Shown here piece after piece: positions 39,294-48,312 of a stretch of DNA of 64,000 nt; position 1 is the stretch's first letter, and every line of letters begins with the position of its first letter. The stretch comes from Nitrosomonadales bacterium. GTDB lineage: Bacteria > Pseudomonadota > Gammaproteobacteria > Burkholderiales > Gallionellaceae. The translations under genes and the position numbers were made by a program. The stretch is from assembly GCA_023259055.1 (NCBI GenBank), contig JAHFQZ010000002.1, positions 496,001-560,000 of the forward strand. Reading direction: 5' to 3'. A model generated the notes under the pieces. That model searched no databases. It was not told the origin of the DNA and saw nothing but the letters and a program-made list of their open reading frames with translations.

Positions 39294-40066
39294 TCTTTGC
39301 CTTTCAGTACATCAGGCGCAAATCTTGAGGCGAGCACGATCATCGTCAGCGTGAGCAGCATCAACAGCGTGGACATCGCATTCACTTCCGGCGTCACCGC
39401 GATCTTGATCATCGAGTAGATATGCAGCGGCAACGTGGACACGCCCACGCCGGCGGTAAAGAATGTAATCACGAAATCGTCTATCGATAGCGTGAACGCC
39501 ATCAGCCCGCCCGCAACGACGCCGGGCAGGATCAGCGGGAAGGTGACATAACGGAACGTCTCCCACGGCGATGCGCCCAGGTCTCGTGCCGCCTCGAAGA
39601 TGCTTTCGTCCATGCCGGCCAGCCGCGCCCGCACGATCACCGCAACGAAACCAATGGAAAACGTGATGTGCGCCAGTATGATGGACAGCATGCCGAGAGT
39701 GAGATTAAGCGCCTGGATAAAAAATAGTAGCAGTGATACACCGAGCAGGATTTCCGGCATCGCCACCGGGGTCAGCACCATGAAGGTCAGCAGCCTTAAT
39801 TTATAGTGGTGCATCGCGATGCCGGCCATCGTGCCAAGCGCTGTCGCCACAAGGCTCGACACCAGCGCGATGAACAGCGAGTTGCCGGCTGCGCCGAGCA
39901 TCGCCTCGTCATGCAGCAGCGTGTCGTACCAGTGCCAGGTGAAGCCTACCCATTCTGCATTGAGGCGCGAATCGTTGAAGGAATAAATAACAACGATGAG
40001 CAACGGCAGGTAAAGAAAAGCATACACCGCCAGCGACGTTGCCCATAGCCACGGCCCCCTACGCAT
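39290..40066 (-). CDS. potC: polyamine ABC transporter permease PotC-type
   Basis: 258 residues with about six membrane helices (first near 10-30 ATSLAVYAFLYLPLLIVVIY). The EAA loop, which docks to the ATPase, is EAARDLGASPWETFRYVTFPLILPG. Together with PotB it forms the inner-membrane channel. It overlaps potB by 8 bp and potD by 4 bp, so all four genes are translated together. Confidence 0.93.
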   Translation of the reverse strand: MRRGPWLWATSLAVYAFLYLPLLIVVIYSFNDSRLNAEWVGFTWHWYDTLLHDEAMLGAAGNSLFIALVSSLVATALGTMAGIAMHHYKLRLLTFMVLTPVAMPEILLGVSLLLFFIQALNLTLGMLSIILAHITFSIGFVAVIVRARLAGMDESIFEAARDLGASPWETFRYVTFPLILPGVVAGGLMAFTLSIDDFVITFFTAGVGVSTLPLHIYSMIKIAVTPEVNAMSTLLMLLTLTMIVLASRFAPDVLKGKE

Positions 40067-40970
40067 AGCTGCCTCTGTGTCCGGCCACTCTTGCGGTAAA
40101 CCAGGCGATCAGCAGCACCGCGATGGTCAGCATGATCGACAGCGTGGAGCCGAATGGCCAATCGCGCGTGCCGAGAAACTGCTCCTTGATCAGGTTGCCG
40201 ATCAGCATGTCGCCGGTGCCGCCGAGGATGTCTGGAATGGCGAACATGCCGAGCACCGGGATGAACACCAGTGCGGAGCCGGAAAATATTCCCGGCAGCG
40301 AAAGCGGAAAGGTAACGCGCCAGAAGCGTTGCCAGGCGTTCGCCCCCAGGTCTTGCGCGGCATCGAGCAGGGACGGGTCATGCTTTTCCAGATTGGTATA
40401 TAACGGCAACACCATGAACGGCAGGTGCACATACACCATCGCGATCAGCACTGCGAACGGCGAAAACAGCAGGTGCACCGGCGCTATACCGAACCATTGC
40501 AGGAAACCGTTGACCATTTGACTCAATGCCGATTGCGGGCCGAGCACGATCATCCAGGCATAGACGCGGATCAGGAAGTTGCTGGCAAACGGCAGGATCA
40601 CCAGCAGCACCATCAGGTCGCGGCTTTTTTTCGGGCTGCGCGCGATCAGCAACGCCAGCGGATAGGCCATCGTCAGGCAGATCAGCGTGGTGGACAGTGC
40701 CATGAAAATCGATTTGACGAAAACCTGTCCGTAAATCGGGTCGCTGAAAAAAAACTGGTAGGTTTCCAGCGTGACACCCTGCAGCACGCCAGGGTCGGTT
40801 GCGGCAAGCGGTGCCAGACCGCCGAATTCGCCGGGGTAACGGAACGAGGCCAGCACCATGATAACGCTGGGCATCACGAAAAATAGCAGCAGGAACAGGA
40901 ACGGCGGGCCGCTCACCAGCCATTTGGTCAGGCGCGCGGCGGGAACGAGTCTGTGAACGGATTCAGTCAC
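40059..40970 (-). CDS. potB: polyamine ABC transporter permease PotB-type
   Basis: About 303 residues from GTG 40970. Six predicted membrane helices, the first near LVSGPPFLFLLLFFVMPSVI; EAA loop DAAQDLGANAWQRFWRVTFP. It has a periplasmic-facing N terminus extension common in PotB/PotH. The GTG overlaps the potA 3' end by 8 bp; an in-frame ATG at 40988 and a start at 41015 are alternatives deeper within potA. Partner of PotC. Confidence 0.92.
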   Translation of the reverse strand: MTESVHRLVPAARLTKWLVSGPPFLFLLLFFVMPSVIMVLASFRYPGEFGGLAPLAATDPGVLQGVTLETYQFFFSDPIYGQVFVKSIFMALSTTLICLTMAYPLALLIARSPKKSRDLMVLLVILPFASNFLIRVYAWMIVLGPQSALSQMVNGFLQWFGIAPVHLLFSPFAVLIAMVYVHLPFMVLPLYTNLEKHDPSLLDAAQDLGANAWQRFWRVTFPLSLPGIFSGSALVFIPVLGMFAIPDILGGTGDMLIGNLIKEQFLGTRDWPFGSTLSIMLTIAVLLIAWFTARVAGHRGSYA

Positions 40971-42048
40971 GCAAGAACATCCCGGCATCGTGGCGCCAGC
41001 CCAGCTTGACCGCATCGCCGACCTTGAACAGCTCGGCTCTGCCCGGCGCGGAATTGGGCAACAGCGCTTCGATTATCGCGCCGTTGGCTAGTTCGACCTT
41101 GTACACACTGACTTCACCGCGATACAGCAGGTTGTGCACCACACCCGAAAAGTGATTCTTCAATTCTTCCATTTCGCCATGCACGCCGATGCGCACCTGC
41201 TCGGGACGTATCGCAAACACCCCCTTGGTGCCGACCGCTGCATCTTTCAGTGGCGGCGCGATGATTTCGCCCAGCCCGTCGACCGCGAGGCGCAAGTGGC
41301 CGTGCGCGGATTCCACCACCTGCGCTTCAAGCTGGTTGATATGGCCGATGAAGTCGGCGACGAAACGAGTTTTCGGAAGGCCGTACAACTTGGCAGGCTC
41401 GTCCACCTGCTCAACTTTGCCCTGATCCATGACGGCAATGCGGTGCGACAGAGCCAGCGCCTCCACTTGCGCATGTGTGACAAACACAAACGTAACCCCG
41501 ACGTCGCGCTGCAGATTGATCAGGTCGATTTGCATTTCCTCGCGCAGCTTGGCATCCAGCGCACCCAGCGGTTCGTCGAGCAGTAACAGGCGCGGACGGT
41601 TGACCAGCCCGCGCGCCAGTGCCACGCGCTGCTTCTGCCCGCCGGAAAGTTCGTGCGGATAGGCGCTGGCCTTGTCGGTCAGGTATACCTGCTCCAGAAT
41701 TTCGCGCGTCATATTTTCAATTTCGGTCGCCGGGCGGCGCGCCATCCTGAGCGGAAATGCAATGTTCTGCGCCACCGTCATGTGCGGAAAAAGCGCATAG
41801 CTCTGGAACACCGTATGGATCGGGCGCTTTTCCGCGGGGGTATCGGCGAGATCCTTGCCGTCGAGCAATATCTGCCCGGCATCGGGCAAATCGAACCCGG
41901 CGATCATGCGCAGGATGGTGGTCTTGCCGCAGCCTGAAGGGCCGAGCAGCGTGAAAAATTCGCCCGCCTCAATGCTGAGACTGACGTCGTTCACCGCAAC
42001 GAAATCACCGAAGCGGCGCGTGACATTCCTGATTTCGAGTTGAGCCAT
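40963..42048 (-). CDS. potA: polyamine ABC transporter ATPase PotA-type
   Basis: 361 residues. Walker A GPSGCGKTT, Q-loop VFQSYALFPH, signature LSGGQKQRV and Walker B LLLLDEPLGALD are all present, plus a C-terminal TOBE-like domain (AIRPEQVRIG). The switch region reads VTHAQVEALALSHRI where the family usually has VTHDQEEA; the switch His is kept but the next Asp and one Glu are lost. This may alter ATP turnover or be harmless drift. ATG 42048 gives the family start MAQLEIRNV; a ribosome site is not evident. First gene of the potABCD operon. Confidence 0.93.
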   Translation of the reverse strand: MAQLEIRNVTRRFGDFVAVNDVSLSIEAGEFFTLLGPSGCGKTTILRMIAGFDLPDAGQILLDGKDLADTPAEKRPIHTVFQSYALFPHMTVAQNIAFPLRMARRPATEIENMTREILEQVYLTDKASAYPHELSGGQKQRVALARGLVNRPRLLLLDEPLGALDAKLREEMQIDLINLQRDVGVTFVFVTHAQVEALALSHRIAVMDQGKVEQVDEPAKLYGLPKTRFVADFIGHINQLEAQVVESAHGHLRLAVDGLGEIIAPPLKDAAVGTKGVFAIRPEQVRIGVHGEMEELKNHFSGVVHNLLYRGEVSVYKVELANGAIIEALLPNSAPGRAELFKVGDAVKLGWRHDAGMFLRD

Positions 42049-42192
42049 ATTTAGGACTACCCGCAATAGTCAGCACAGGTGTTACTTTAACCGGTATTGC
42101 CCGGCAAGATTTGGGGCGTGCTTATAAAAACGGCGACTGGAATCAGTGACTGGTTTGTCTGGGAATACAAATAGCCATCAACCGTTTTTGAT

Positions 42193-42636
42193 TCAATCAG
42201 CGCGAACTAGCAGAACAGGAACCGACGCACCGCGCACCACGTTTTCCGCAACACTTCCCATCAGCAGACGGCCTATACCAGAACGCCCATGCGTGCCGAT
42301 CACGATCAGGTTGGCCTTCCAGCTCAGCGCATCGTTATCGATCACGCTGGAGGTGTGCTTACCGGGCACATCAAGCACTGCGGTTTCAGCTGTCATGCCT
42401 GACTTCCGCACAATATCCGCAGCCTGCGCGAGAGCGCGCTCACCAGTCTTGCGAAACGCTTCCTGCAAGGTGGCATAATCGATAAAGGCGTAACCCTCGG
42501 CATCCAGCGGGTAGCCTTCCTCGATCACATAAATCAAACGTAATTGGGCTTTGCCAGCCGCCAGTTTGATCGCCTCCTGCAACGCACGCTCCGAAGTTGC
42601 GCTGCCGTCAATTGGAACCAGAATACGTTGATACAT
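42193..42636 (-). CDS. universal stress protein (UspA family, ATP-binding type)
   Basis: 147 residues, one Usp domain. Starts MYQRILVPIDGSATSERAL; the nucleotide motif GTHGRSGIGRLLMGSVAENV fits G-2x-G-9x-G-(S/T), so this should bind ATP. GGAGGGG lies just before the ATG. Such proteins accumulate under growth arrest and oxidative stress; the precise role is unknown. It stands alone between potA and the phytochelatin-synthase-like gene. Confidence 0.93.
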   Translation of the reverse strand: MYQRILVPIDGSATSERALQEAIKLAAGKAQLRLIYVIEEGYPLDAEGYAFIDYATLQEAFRKTGERALAQAADIVRKSGMTAETAVLDVPGKHTSSVIDNDALSWKANLIVIGTHGRSGIGRLLMGSVAENVVRGASVPVLLVRAD

Positions 42637-42937
42637 AATCCCCTCCCGTTTTTCCTGCTAGGTGTGCAGGCCTGATGCAATTCTATGCCTCTTTTGAAGT
42701 CGTGTGGGCTATACGGTTTGCGGGTTTATTTTCAAGCTGTGGAGTTATTGATGGCATAGGCCAGAAGCGGTGGCTCGAACCGGCTCGCAAGAGTTATTCG
42801 CGATCAAATCTAATGCGTGGCAGCGTGGTATGGAGGATCAAAAAAATAATAGCGAAGTCGACCGCAATAGCTCTCTTAGGGCAAAAACAATTTGACTCGG
42901 TAGCCTTTGGTATTGCTGATTCCGACTTTTGCTCTCG
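42637..42937. other. intergenic region with a degenerate dispersed repeat
   Basis: No gene is seen. Around 42807-42905 there is a tract (ATCAAAAAAATAATAGCGAA core) that resembles 47440-47520 in order of motifs: ATGCG, GTGG-ATGG, ATCAAAAAA, AATAGCGAA, CTCTTTAG-like, AAACA, GG. The two copies are clearly diverged. Confidence 0.4.
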
Positions 42938-43636
42938 TTACTTCGATACGATAACCAGCCCCCGCGCCTTATTGCTGGTGGTATCGATGGTGGCAATTGC
43001 TTGCCGCAGGGTATTGATACCGACCCATACCGGGGCATATTTGTACTTGGCCACATCCAGAATCAGGACTTTGTCGGACTGTGTATCATAGGCCGCGAGG
43101 ACTGACCAATGCCCGCCGCCTACTTGCCCCAGATTCGCACGAAAATAATTGGCCAGCACGAATTTCCCGTCATCCCCCAGCGTCTTTTGCAACAGGGTGC
43201 GCAGCCCCTCGTCGTTCAGGGTGTCGCCGGCGATGGTTGCCGCTTTGACGCCGTGGTGAGTCAGCGTTTCGGCCATTTGCTCCCGTGTCATTCCCATCGA
43301 CAGTACGGTCTGCGGGCTGATGATTTTTATGACATCGGGGGTGAAATAGTTGTTCTGGGTGAAGTAGGCGTAGGGAGCATATGCAGGGTCTACGGGTTTC
43401 TTGACAGGCATGGCGTTGAGCACGGTGATGGCGCTGGCTACGGAACAATATGTCTGGGTGTTCTGCACGGCAAACGTCGTGCTCAGTTGCCAGTAGTCCG
43501 CATCAGCCGGGATGCGGGCGCGCAATGCCTTGCCTGCCTCCGAATCCCAATAGATCACGTCTGGTTCTTCGCCGGCAAAGCCGGAAGTCGCCGATATCAA
43601 GGCAAACAGCGCGATTAAAAACACATACCTGTTCAT
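42938..43636 (-). CDS. phytochelatin-synthase-like cysteine protease, exported
   Basis: 232 residues with an N-terminal signal peptide (VFLIALFALISATSGFAG, cleavage near 22). It corresponds to the catalytic domain of phytochelatin synthase: Cys64 in TQTYCSVASAITVLN, His176 in GGGHWSVLAAYD, Asp194 in LILDVAKYKYAPVWV, in the same order and spacing as the single-domain cyanobacterial enzyme. Such bacterial forms mainly cleave Gly from glutathione, with little phytochelatin synthesis. The periplasmic location is predicted. GGAAGG precedes the ATG. Convergent to nothing; divergent from pilU. Confidence 0.9.
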   Translation of the reverse strand: MNRYVFLIALFALISATSGFAGEEPDVIYWDSEAGKALRARIPADADYWQLSTTFAVQNTQTYCSVASAITVLNAMPVKKPVDPAYAPYAYFTQNNYFTPDVIKIISPQTVLSMGMTREQMAETLTHHGVKAATIAGDTLNDEGLRTLLQKTLGDDGKFVLANYFRANLGQVGGGHWSVLAAYDTQSDKVLILDVAKYKYAPVWVGINTLRQAIATIDTTSNKARGLVIVSK

Positions 43637-43845
43637 AAGTTACCTTCCTGATGGCTGACTGGATAAACAGTTTAAAGGGCCAGGTTAGAAATTATTTTTC
43701 TGCTGCAACAGTATAACGCCCTTGATCCATTTTGCTTCCAAGCCATCCATGCCAATTCCGGCTGATATAATATTAAAAAGGGCAGAAGTATGTTTTTCTG
43801 ATCGAATGAGATCGAAGCAAAAAAATTATTCGGGAGAGGTTTGTC

Positions 43846-45126
43846 GTGGAACAACAAGAGAAGTTGCAGTACCAGGCCATTGTGCACAAGATGCTTGCCA
43901 CGATGGTGGCGATGAAGGGATCAGACCTGTTTATCACGGTGGGTTTCCCGCCATCCGTCAAGCTGAATGGCAAACTCACCAAGCTGAATGAAACGCCGCT
44001 CACAGCTGATCAGGCACGCAAGATGGCACACTCCATTTCGTCGGAGAAACAGTGGCACCATTATAACGAAACCAAGGGCGCCAACTTTGCCATTGCACCG
44101 GAAGGCATCGGTCGTTTTCGTATCAACATATTCACGCAGCAACAGCGCACCGGAATGGTGATCCGCGTCATTACGACCGAGATACCGGATTTCGACAAGA
44201 TGTGCCTGCCGCCAATCCTGAAGACCGTCGTCATGGAGAAACGCGGCCTGGTCTTGCTGGTGGGCGGCACCGGGTCGGGCAAATCGACCACGCTGGCCGC
44301 GATGCTGGGTGTGCGCAATCGCGAATCGCACGGTCACATCATCAGCATCGAAGACCCGGTCGAATACGTGCATACCCACATAAATTGCATTGTCACCCAT
44401 CGCGAGGTGGGCATCGACACGGTGGGATGGTTTGACGCGCTGAAAGATACCCTGCGTCAGGCGCCGGACGTCATCCTGATCGGCGAAATTCGCGATCATG
44501 AGACGATGGAATATGCGCTGAATTTTGCCGAGACCGGCCACCTGTGCATGGCAACGCTGCACGCAAACAGCGCCAACCAGGCGATCGACCGCATCGTGAA
44601 TTTCTTCCCCATCGAAAAACGTGAACAGGTGCTGAACGACCTGTCGCTCAACATGCGCGCCATCATCTCGCAACGGCTAGTGCGCAAGATCGCAGGAGGG
44701 CGTGCCGCCGCAATCGAGATACTGCTGAGCACGGGAACATCAAGGGATGCAATCGCCAAGGGTGAAGTCGGGGGATTGAAAGAAATCATGAAGAAGTCTG
44801 TCGAACAGGGGATGAAAACGTTCGACCAGTGCTTGTTTGAACTGTACGACGCCGGCGATATTTCAGTGCAGGAGCTACAAGTTAATGCGGATGCAAAGGG
44901 CGACCTGATGCTGCGCCTGAAGCTGCAAAGCGCGCGATTCAGGAAGGAAGAGTTGGGTGGCGAGGCGGGCAGCCAAACATCCGGATTGTCTTTTGACGGG
45001 CAACACGAGGCGGAAGAGGCAAAGAATAAAGCTGCTGAAGAAGCGGCTGTAACCGTTGCCCCGGTTGCGCGGGTTGCTCCAGTTGCCCCTGTCGCCCGGG
45101 TTGCGATGGCCGCTCCGAAGAGTTAA
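43846..45126 (+). CDS. pilU: PilT/PilU-type twitching motility ATPase (PilU-like)
   Basis: 426 residues. Walker A GGTGSGKST, the Asp box IISIEDPVEYVH, Walker B VILIGEIRDHETM and the His box LCMATLHANSANQAIDRI make a complete retraction ATPase. The signature QRTGMVIRVITTEIPDFDKM and a long C-terminal extension point to PilU rather than PilT. The last 40 residues are Ala/Pro/Val repeats (VAPVARVAPVAPVARVAMA). GTG start with GAGAGG upstream. No pilT sits beside it, which is unusual since the pair is commonly adjacent; pilT could lie elsewhere. Confidence 0.92.
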   Translation: MEQQEKLQYQAIVHKMLATMVAMKGSDLFITVGFPPSVKLNGKLTKLNETPLTADQARKMAHSISSEKQWHHYNETKGANFAIAPEGIGRFRINIFTQQQRTGMVIRVITTEIPDFDKMCLPPILKTVVMEKRGLVLLVGGTGSGKSTTLAAMLGVRNRESHGHIISIEDPVEYVHTHINCIVTHREVGIDTVGWFDALKDTLRQAPDVILIGEIRDHETMEYALNFAETGHLCMATLHANSANQAIDRIVNFFPIEKREQVLNDLSLNMRAIISQRLVRKIAGGRAAAIEILLSTGTSRDAIAKGEVGGLKEIMKKSVEQGMKTFDQCLFELYDAGDISVQELQVNADAKGDLMLRLKLQSARFRKEELGGEAGSQTSGLSFDGQHEAEEAKNKAAEEAAVTVAPVARVAPVAPVARVAMAAPKS

Positions 45127-45257
45127 AGAGGAGGTTCAGTTTTAACCCATCGCTTGTTTTACCTTCATGAAGGATAGCTTGATGAAGCCTGTGCTGGTGT
45201 AAACTCTTTACGGATCGCTTCGGCAAGCAGTATTGTTGTTCCATACAAGGAGGCAAT

Positions 45258-46460
45258 ATGAAACACGTTTACGATTACGCGATTGTCGGCGGGGGGCTGG
45301 CGGGTGCATCGGCTATACAGGGCATTCGCGAGCTGGACGCAACAGGAAAGATACTGCTGGTCAGCGAGGAAAAACACTTGCCCTATGACCGCCCGCCGTT
45401 ATCCAAGAAGCTGTGGTTCGGCAAACAAAAGGTGGAGGAAATATTCCTCCATGACCGCGCGTTTTACGACAAGCATGCCGTTACTTTGGTGCTGGGTGCA
45501 AAGGCGGTGCGGCTTGATCCCGATGCAAAAACGCTGACCACCACCCAGGGCGAAACTTATGGCTACGACAAGCTGCTGCTGGCGACGGGCTGCAAGCCGC
45601 GGACGCTGACCATTCCCGGCAGCGATCTCGATGGCATCTGCTATTTCCGCGGTCTGGACGATTACCTGCGCACCCGGGATGTGGCTGCGGAGGGAAAGTC
45701 CGCAGTGGTAATCGGCGGCGGCTTCATCGGCTCGGAACTGGCCGCTGCGCTGAATATTTGCAAGCTGCATGTCACCATGATCTTCCCCGGCGAACTTCTG
45801 TGTGACCGCGTGTTTCCGGACTATCTGGGGCGAGCCGTGCAGCAACGCTATGCAGAGAAGGGCGTCAGGGTACTGGCGTCGGACAAGCCGGTTTCTTTCA
45901 GCAAAAATGGCAGCAAATTCATCACCCGCACCGGGAAGGGCGAGACGATCGAATCGGATATCGTGATCGTCGGCGTGGGCGTCATCCCGGAGATGGAGTT
46001 GGCCAAGTGTGGCGGCCTGGAGGTGGACAACGGCATCGTAGTGAATGAATATCTCGAGACTTCCCATCCCGATGTTTACGCCGCCGGCGACAACGCTTTT
46101 TTCCCTTACCGGATACTGGGGAAGCCGATGCGCATCGAGCACTGGGATCATGCCCTCAACCAGGGAAAGTGGGCGGGGCGCAACATGGCAGGCGCGCATG
46201 AACCTTATACCCATCAGCCGTATTTTTTCTCGGATCTGTTCGAGTTTGGCTACGAGGCGACCGGCGAGGTCGATTCGCGGCTGGAGACTTTCGCCGACTG
46301 GCAGAAGGAAAACGACACCGGCGTCATCTACTATCTGCGCGAGGGAAAAGTCAGGGGTGTGATGATGTGCAACGTGTGGGACAAGGTCGAGACTGCGCGC
46401 GAACTGATCCGCAAAGGAGAGATGATGTCGCCGGAGAAACTGCGCGGCCTCATCCGCTAG
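45258..46460 (+). CDS. FAD-dependent pyridine nucleotide-disulphide oxidoreductase
   Basis: 400 residues. FAD-binding DYAIVGGGLAGASAIQGIRE near the N terminus, LLLATGCKPR, a central NAD(P)-binding VVIGGGFIGSELAAAL and the FAD pyrophosphate contact VYAAGDNAFF. It resembles AIF-like and rubredoxin/ferredoxin reductase oxidoreductases. No redox-active CxxC is seen, so it is not a disulphide reductase. Electron acceptor unknown. AGGAGG precedes the ATG. Downstream folB starts after 42 bp. Confidence 0.9.
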   Translation: MKHVYDYAIVGGGLAGASAIQGIRELDATGKILLVSEEKHLPYDRPPLSKKLWFGKQKVEEIFLHDRAFYDKHAVTLVLGAKAVRLDPDAKTLTTTQGETYGYDKLLLATGCKPRTLTIPGSDLDGICYFRGLDDYLRTRDVAAEGKSAVVIGGGFIGSELAAALNICKLHVTMIFPGELLCDRVFPDYLGRAVQQRYAEKGVRVLASDKPVSFSKNGSKFITRTGKGETIESDIVIVGVGVIPEMELAKCGGLEVDNGIVVNEYLETSHPDVYAAGDNAFFPYRILGKPMRIEHWDHALNQGKWAGRNMAGAHEPYTHQPYFFSDLFEFGYEATGEVDSRLETFADWQKENDTGVIYYLREGKVRGVMMCNVWDKVETARELIRKGEMMSPEKLRGLIR

Positions 46461-46502
46461 TTCGCACCACAGCCAACCCGATAAAAATCTGGAAAGGACG
46501 TT

Positions 46503-46853
46503 ATGGACCGAATCCGTATTTGTGACCTTCTTGTCCGCTGCATTTTGGGTATCAACGAGAATGAGCGTTGCGCAAAGCAGGACGTATTGATCAACCTGAC
46601 CCTCCACACCGATCTGCACAAGGCAGGCAAAAGCGACCGTATCGAGGATACCGTCGATTACCGCGCGCTTAAAAAACGCGTCCTCTCGATGGTGGAAAAC
46701 TCGCAATATTTATTGGTGGAAGCGCTGGCGGAAGCCGTTGCCGAATTGTGTCTCGGCCAGCATGGTGTGCAACAGGTCGATGTGTGCGTGGAGAAGCCGC
46801 ATGCGTTGCGCTTTGCCAGAAGCGTGGCGGTGGAAATTACCCGGAAGATCTGA
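46503..46853 (+). CDS. folB: dihydroneopterin aldolase
   Basis: 116 residues, standard size. Converts 7,8-dihydroneopterin to 6-hydroxymethyl-dihydropterin. Family features: DLLVRCILGINENERCAKQD near the N terminus, DTVDYRALKKRV, LVEALAEAVAE with the catalytic glutamate, and VCVEKPHALRFARSVAVEI with the conserved lysine. AAAGGA precedes the ATG. folK starts 6 bp after its stop. Confidence 0.94.
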   Translation: MDRIRICDLLVRCILGINENERCAKQDVLINLTLHTDLHKAGKSDRIEDTVDYRALKKRVLSMVENSQYLLVEALAEAVAELCLGQHGVQQVDVCVEKPHALRFARSVAVEITRKI

Positions 46854-46859
46854 AAGCCT

Positions 46860-47375
46860 ATGACGTGCGCCTTTGTCGGCATCGGCTCGAACATCGAACC
46901 GGAGAAAAATGTAAGGGCTGCGATCCGCAACCTTGCGCAACAAACGCGCGTGACCGGCATCTCCACGGTCTATTGCACCGGCGCGCTCGACCGCCCGGAG
47001 CAGCCGCATTATTTCAACTGTGTGGTGGAGATCGAAACTGAAGCGCCTCCCGCGGAAGTGAAGCACGGCATCTTGCGCCCTATCGAGAACAGCCTTGGAC
47101 GCAAGCGGAGTGAGGACAAATATGCGCCGCGGACGATCGACCTCGATTTGATCCTTTACGGCGACTTGGCAATGGATGCGGAAGATATCAGGCTTCCCGA
47201 CCCGGAAATTCTGGAACGTCCATTTCTTGCCATCCCGCTCTTCGAATTGGCACCTGACCTGGTGCTGGCAGGATATAACTTGCGAATCAGCGAAATTGCG
47301 GCAAGGCTGCCGCAGGACGGAATGAGGCCGCTGGAGGATTACACTAGGCTGTTGAGGAAAGAAAACGAACCGTAA
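46860..47375 (+). CDS. folK: 6-hydroxymethyl-dihydropterin pyrophosphokinase
   Basis: 171 residues. Transfers pyrophosphate from ATP to hydroxymethyldihydropterin, making the FolP substrate. Motifs: FVGIGSNIEPEKNV, VYCTGALDRPEQPHYFNCVV, and the signature RKRSEDKYAPRTIDLDLILYG with paired Asp residues binding magnesium, then RPFLAIPLFELAPDL. Lies 6 bp after folB, so the two steps are coexpressed. Confidence 0.95.
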   Translation: MTCAFVGIGSNIEPEKNVRAAIRNLAQQTRVTGISTVYCTGALDRPEQPHYFNCVVEIETEAPPAEVKHGILRPIENSLGRKRSEDKYAPRTIDLDLILYGDLAMDAEDIRLPDPEILERPFLAIPLFELAPDLVLAGYNLRISEIAARLPQDGMRPLEDYTRLLRKENEP

Positions 47376-47538
47376 ATAATCAAAGCGCCCTTGAAATGCG
47401 GGTCAGCTCAGCTTCGCAGTAAGTTTTGTTCGTTTTGAATTTGATGCGCAGGCGATGTGGCATGGCATCAAAAAACAATAGCGAAACTGATCTCTTTAGC
47501 AGATAAAAACAGGTCAGAGGGTGCAAGCAATAAGTGAA
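47376..47538. repeat. second, diverged copy of the ATCAAAAAA repeat
   Basis: Between folK and the convergent lipoprotein gene, about 47440-47520 matches the order of motifs at 42807-42905 (TTGATGCG, GTGGCATGG, ATCAAAAAACAATAGCGAA, CTCTTTAG, AAAACAG). No gene is present. Confidence 0.4.
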
Positions 47539-48189
47539 TCACGGCACGTTTAATACCGCGCTGGCAGCTACTGTGCCTGACGTGGCGGTAATGGTCGTCG
47601 AACCAATCGCCACTGCTGTAGCCAATCCGCTATCAGAGATGGTGGCCACAGCAGGGCTGCTGGATGCCCATATTTTCATCCTTGAGATGTCGAACGCTGG
47701 ATTGTTTGAACATGTGGCAGTGGCCGTATATCCAAGTGATCCAGCCACTGCGAGCGATGCGACGGCCGGCGTGATGGTGATGGCATTCAAACTGCCACTG
47801 GTAATATTCAATACCGCACTGGCAGCAATTCCCTGCCCAGTCCAGGCATTAACCGTTGCGCTGCCTGGTTTAATGCCTACAACTTGCCCGTTCATCGTAT
47901 TGGCGATGGCGACACCGCTGCTTGCCGGATCGATTTCCCAGTACACGCCATTAGTCACATTTAATGAGGTATTGTCGGAATAATTCCCCGTTGCGGTGAA
48001 TTGAACTGTACTGCACGCTACCGCGGATGAGGCCGCTGGAGTAATTGTCAATGACTGCAGCAGGCCTGTAGTGGCAGGCAGAGTCGCACCGGCGCCTTCA
48101 TTCGAATCACTTCCACCCCCACAAGCGACTAATAGCACGCTAGCGCACATTATTAACCCTGAATAAAAGGTGATGCGAAATTTATCCAT
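47539..48189 (-). CDS. lipoprotein with two bacterial Ig-like (BIG_2) domains
   Basis: 216 residues. Lipobox LLVACGGG with the lipidated Cys at about 23. Two Ig-like repeats follow, about 43-130 and 132-216, each opening with LTITPAASS or ITITPAVAS and ending near SAVLNIT or SAVLNVP, with internal GxAxVxAWT / GSTTITATSG. These domains serve adhesion or scaffold roles on the surface. It lies 123 bp downstream of the multihaem cytochrome gene on the same strand, so a shared role at the cell surface is possible, but this is inference. Confidence 0.85.
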   Translation of the reverse strand: MDKFRITFYSGLIMCASVLLVACGGGSDSNEGAGATLPATTGLLQSLTITPAASSAVACSTVQFTATGNYSDNTSLNVTNGVYWEIDPASSGVAIANTMNGQVVGIKPGSATVNAWTGQGIAASAVLNITSGSLNAITITPAVASLAVAGSLGYTATATCSNNPAFDISRMKIWASSSPAVATISDSGLATAVAIGSTTITATSGTVAASAVLNVP

Positions 48190-48312
48190 AAATGATATTT
48201 CCTCTGTTGTTCTTCATCCAATAAGCAGATTTCATGCTGCCACATTTTCAATGTTTTGTGCGTTGATCCAGTCCGCCAGCTTCATCCCTATCACTAAAAT
48301 TCAGAGCGATTG

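Noticed and set aside
45399..46706. 435-codon minus-strand frame opposite the FAD oxidoreductase
   Set aside because: Antisense to a complete flavoprotein with two dinucleotide-binding motifs; no domain recognised.
47534..47983. Plus-strand frame opposite the Ig-like lipoprotein
   Set aside because: Low-complexity shadow of BIG_2 repeats; the minus frame has a lipobox and proper start.
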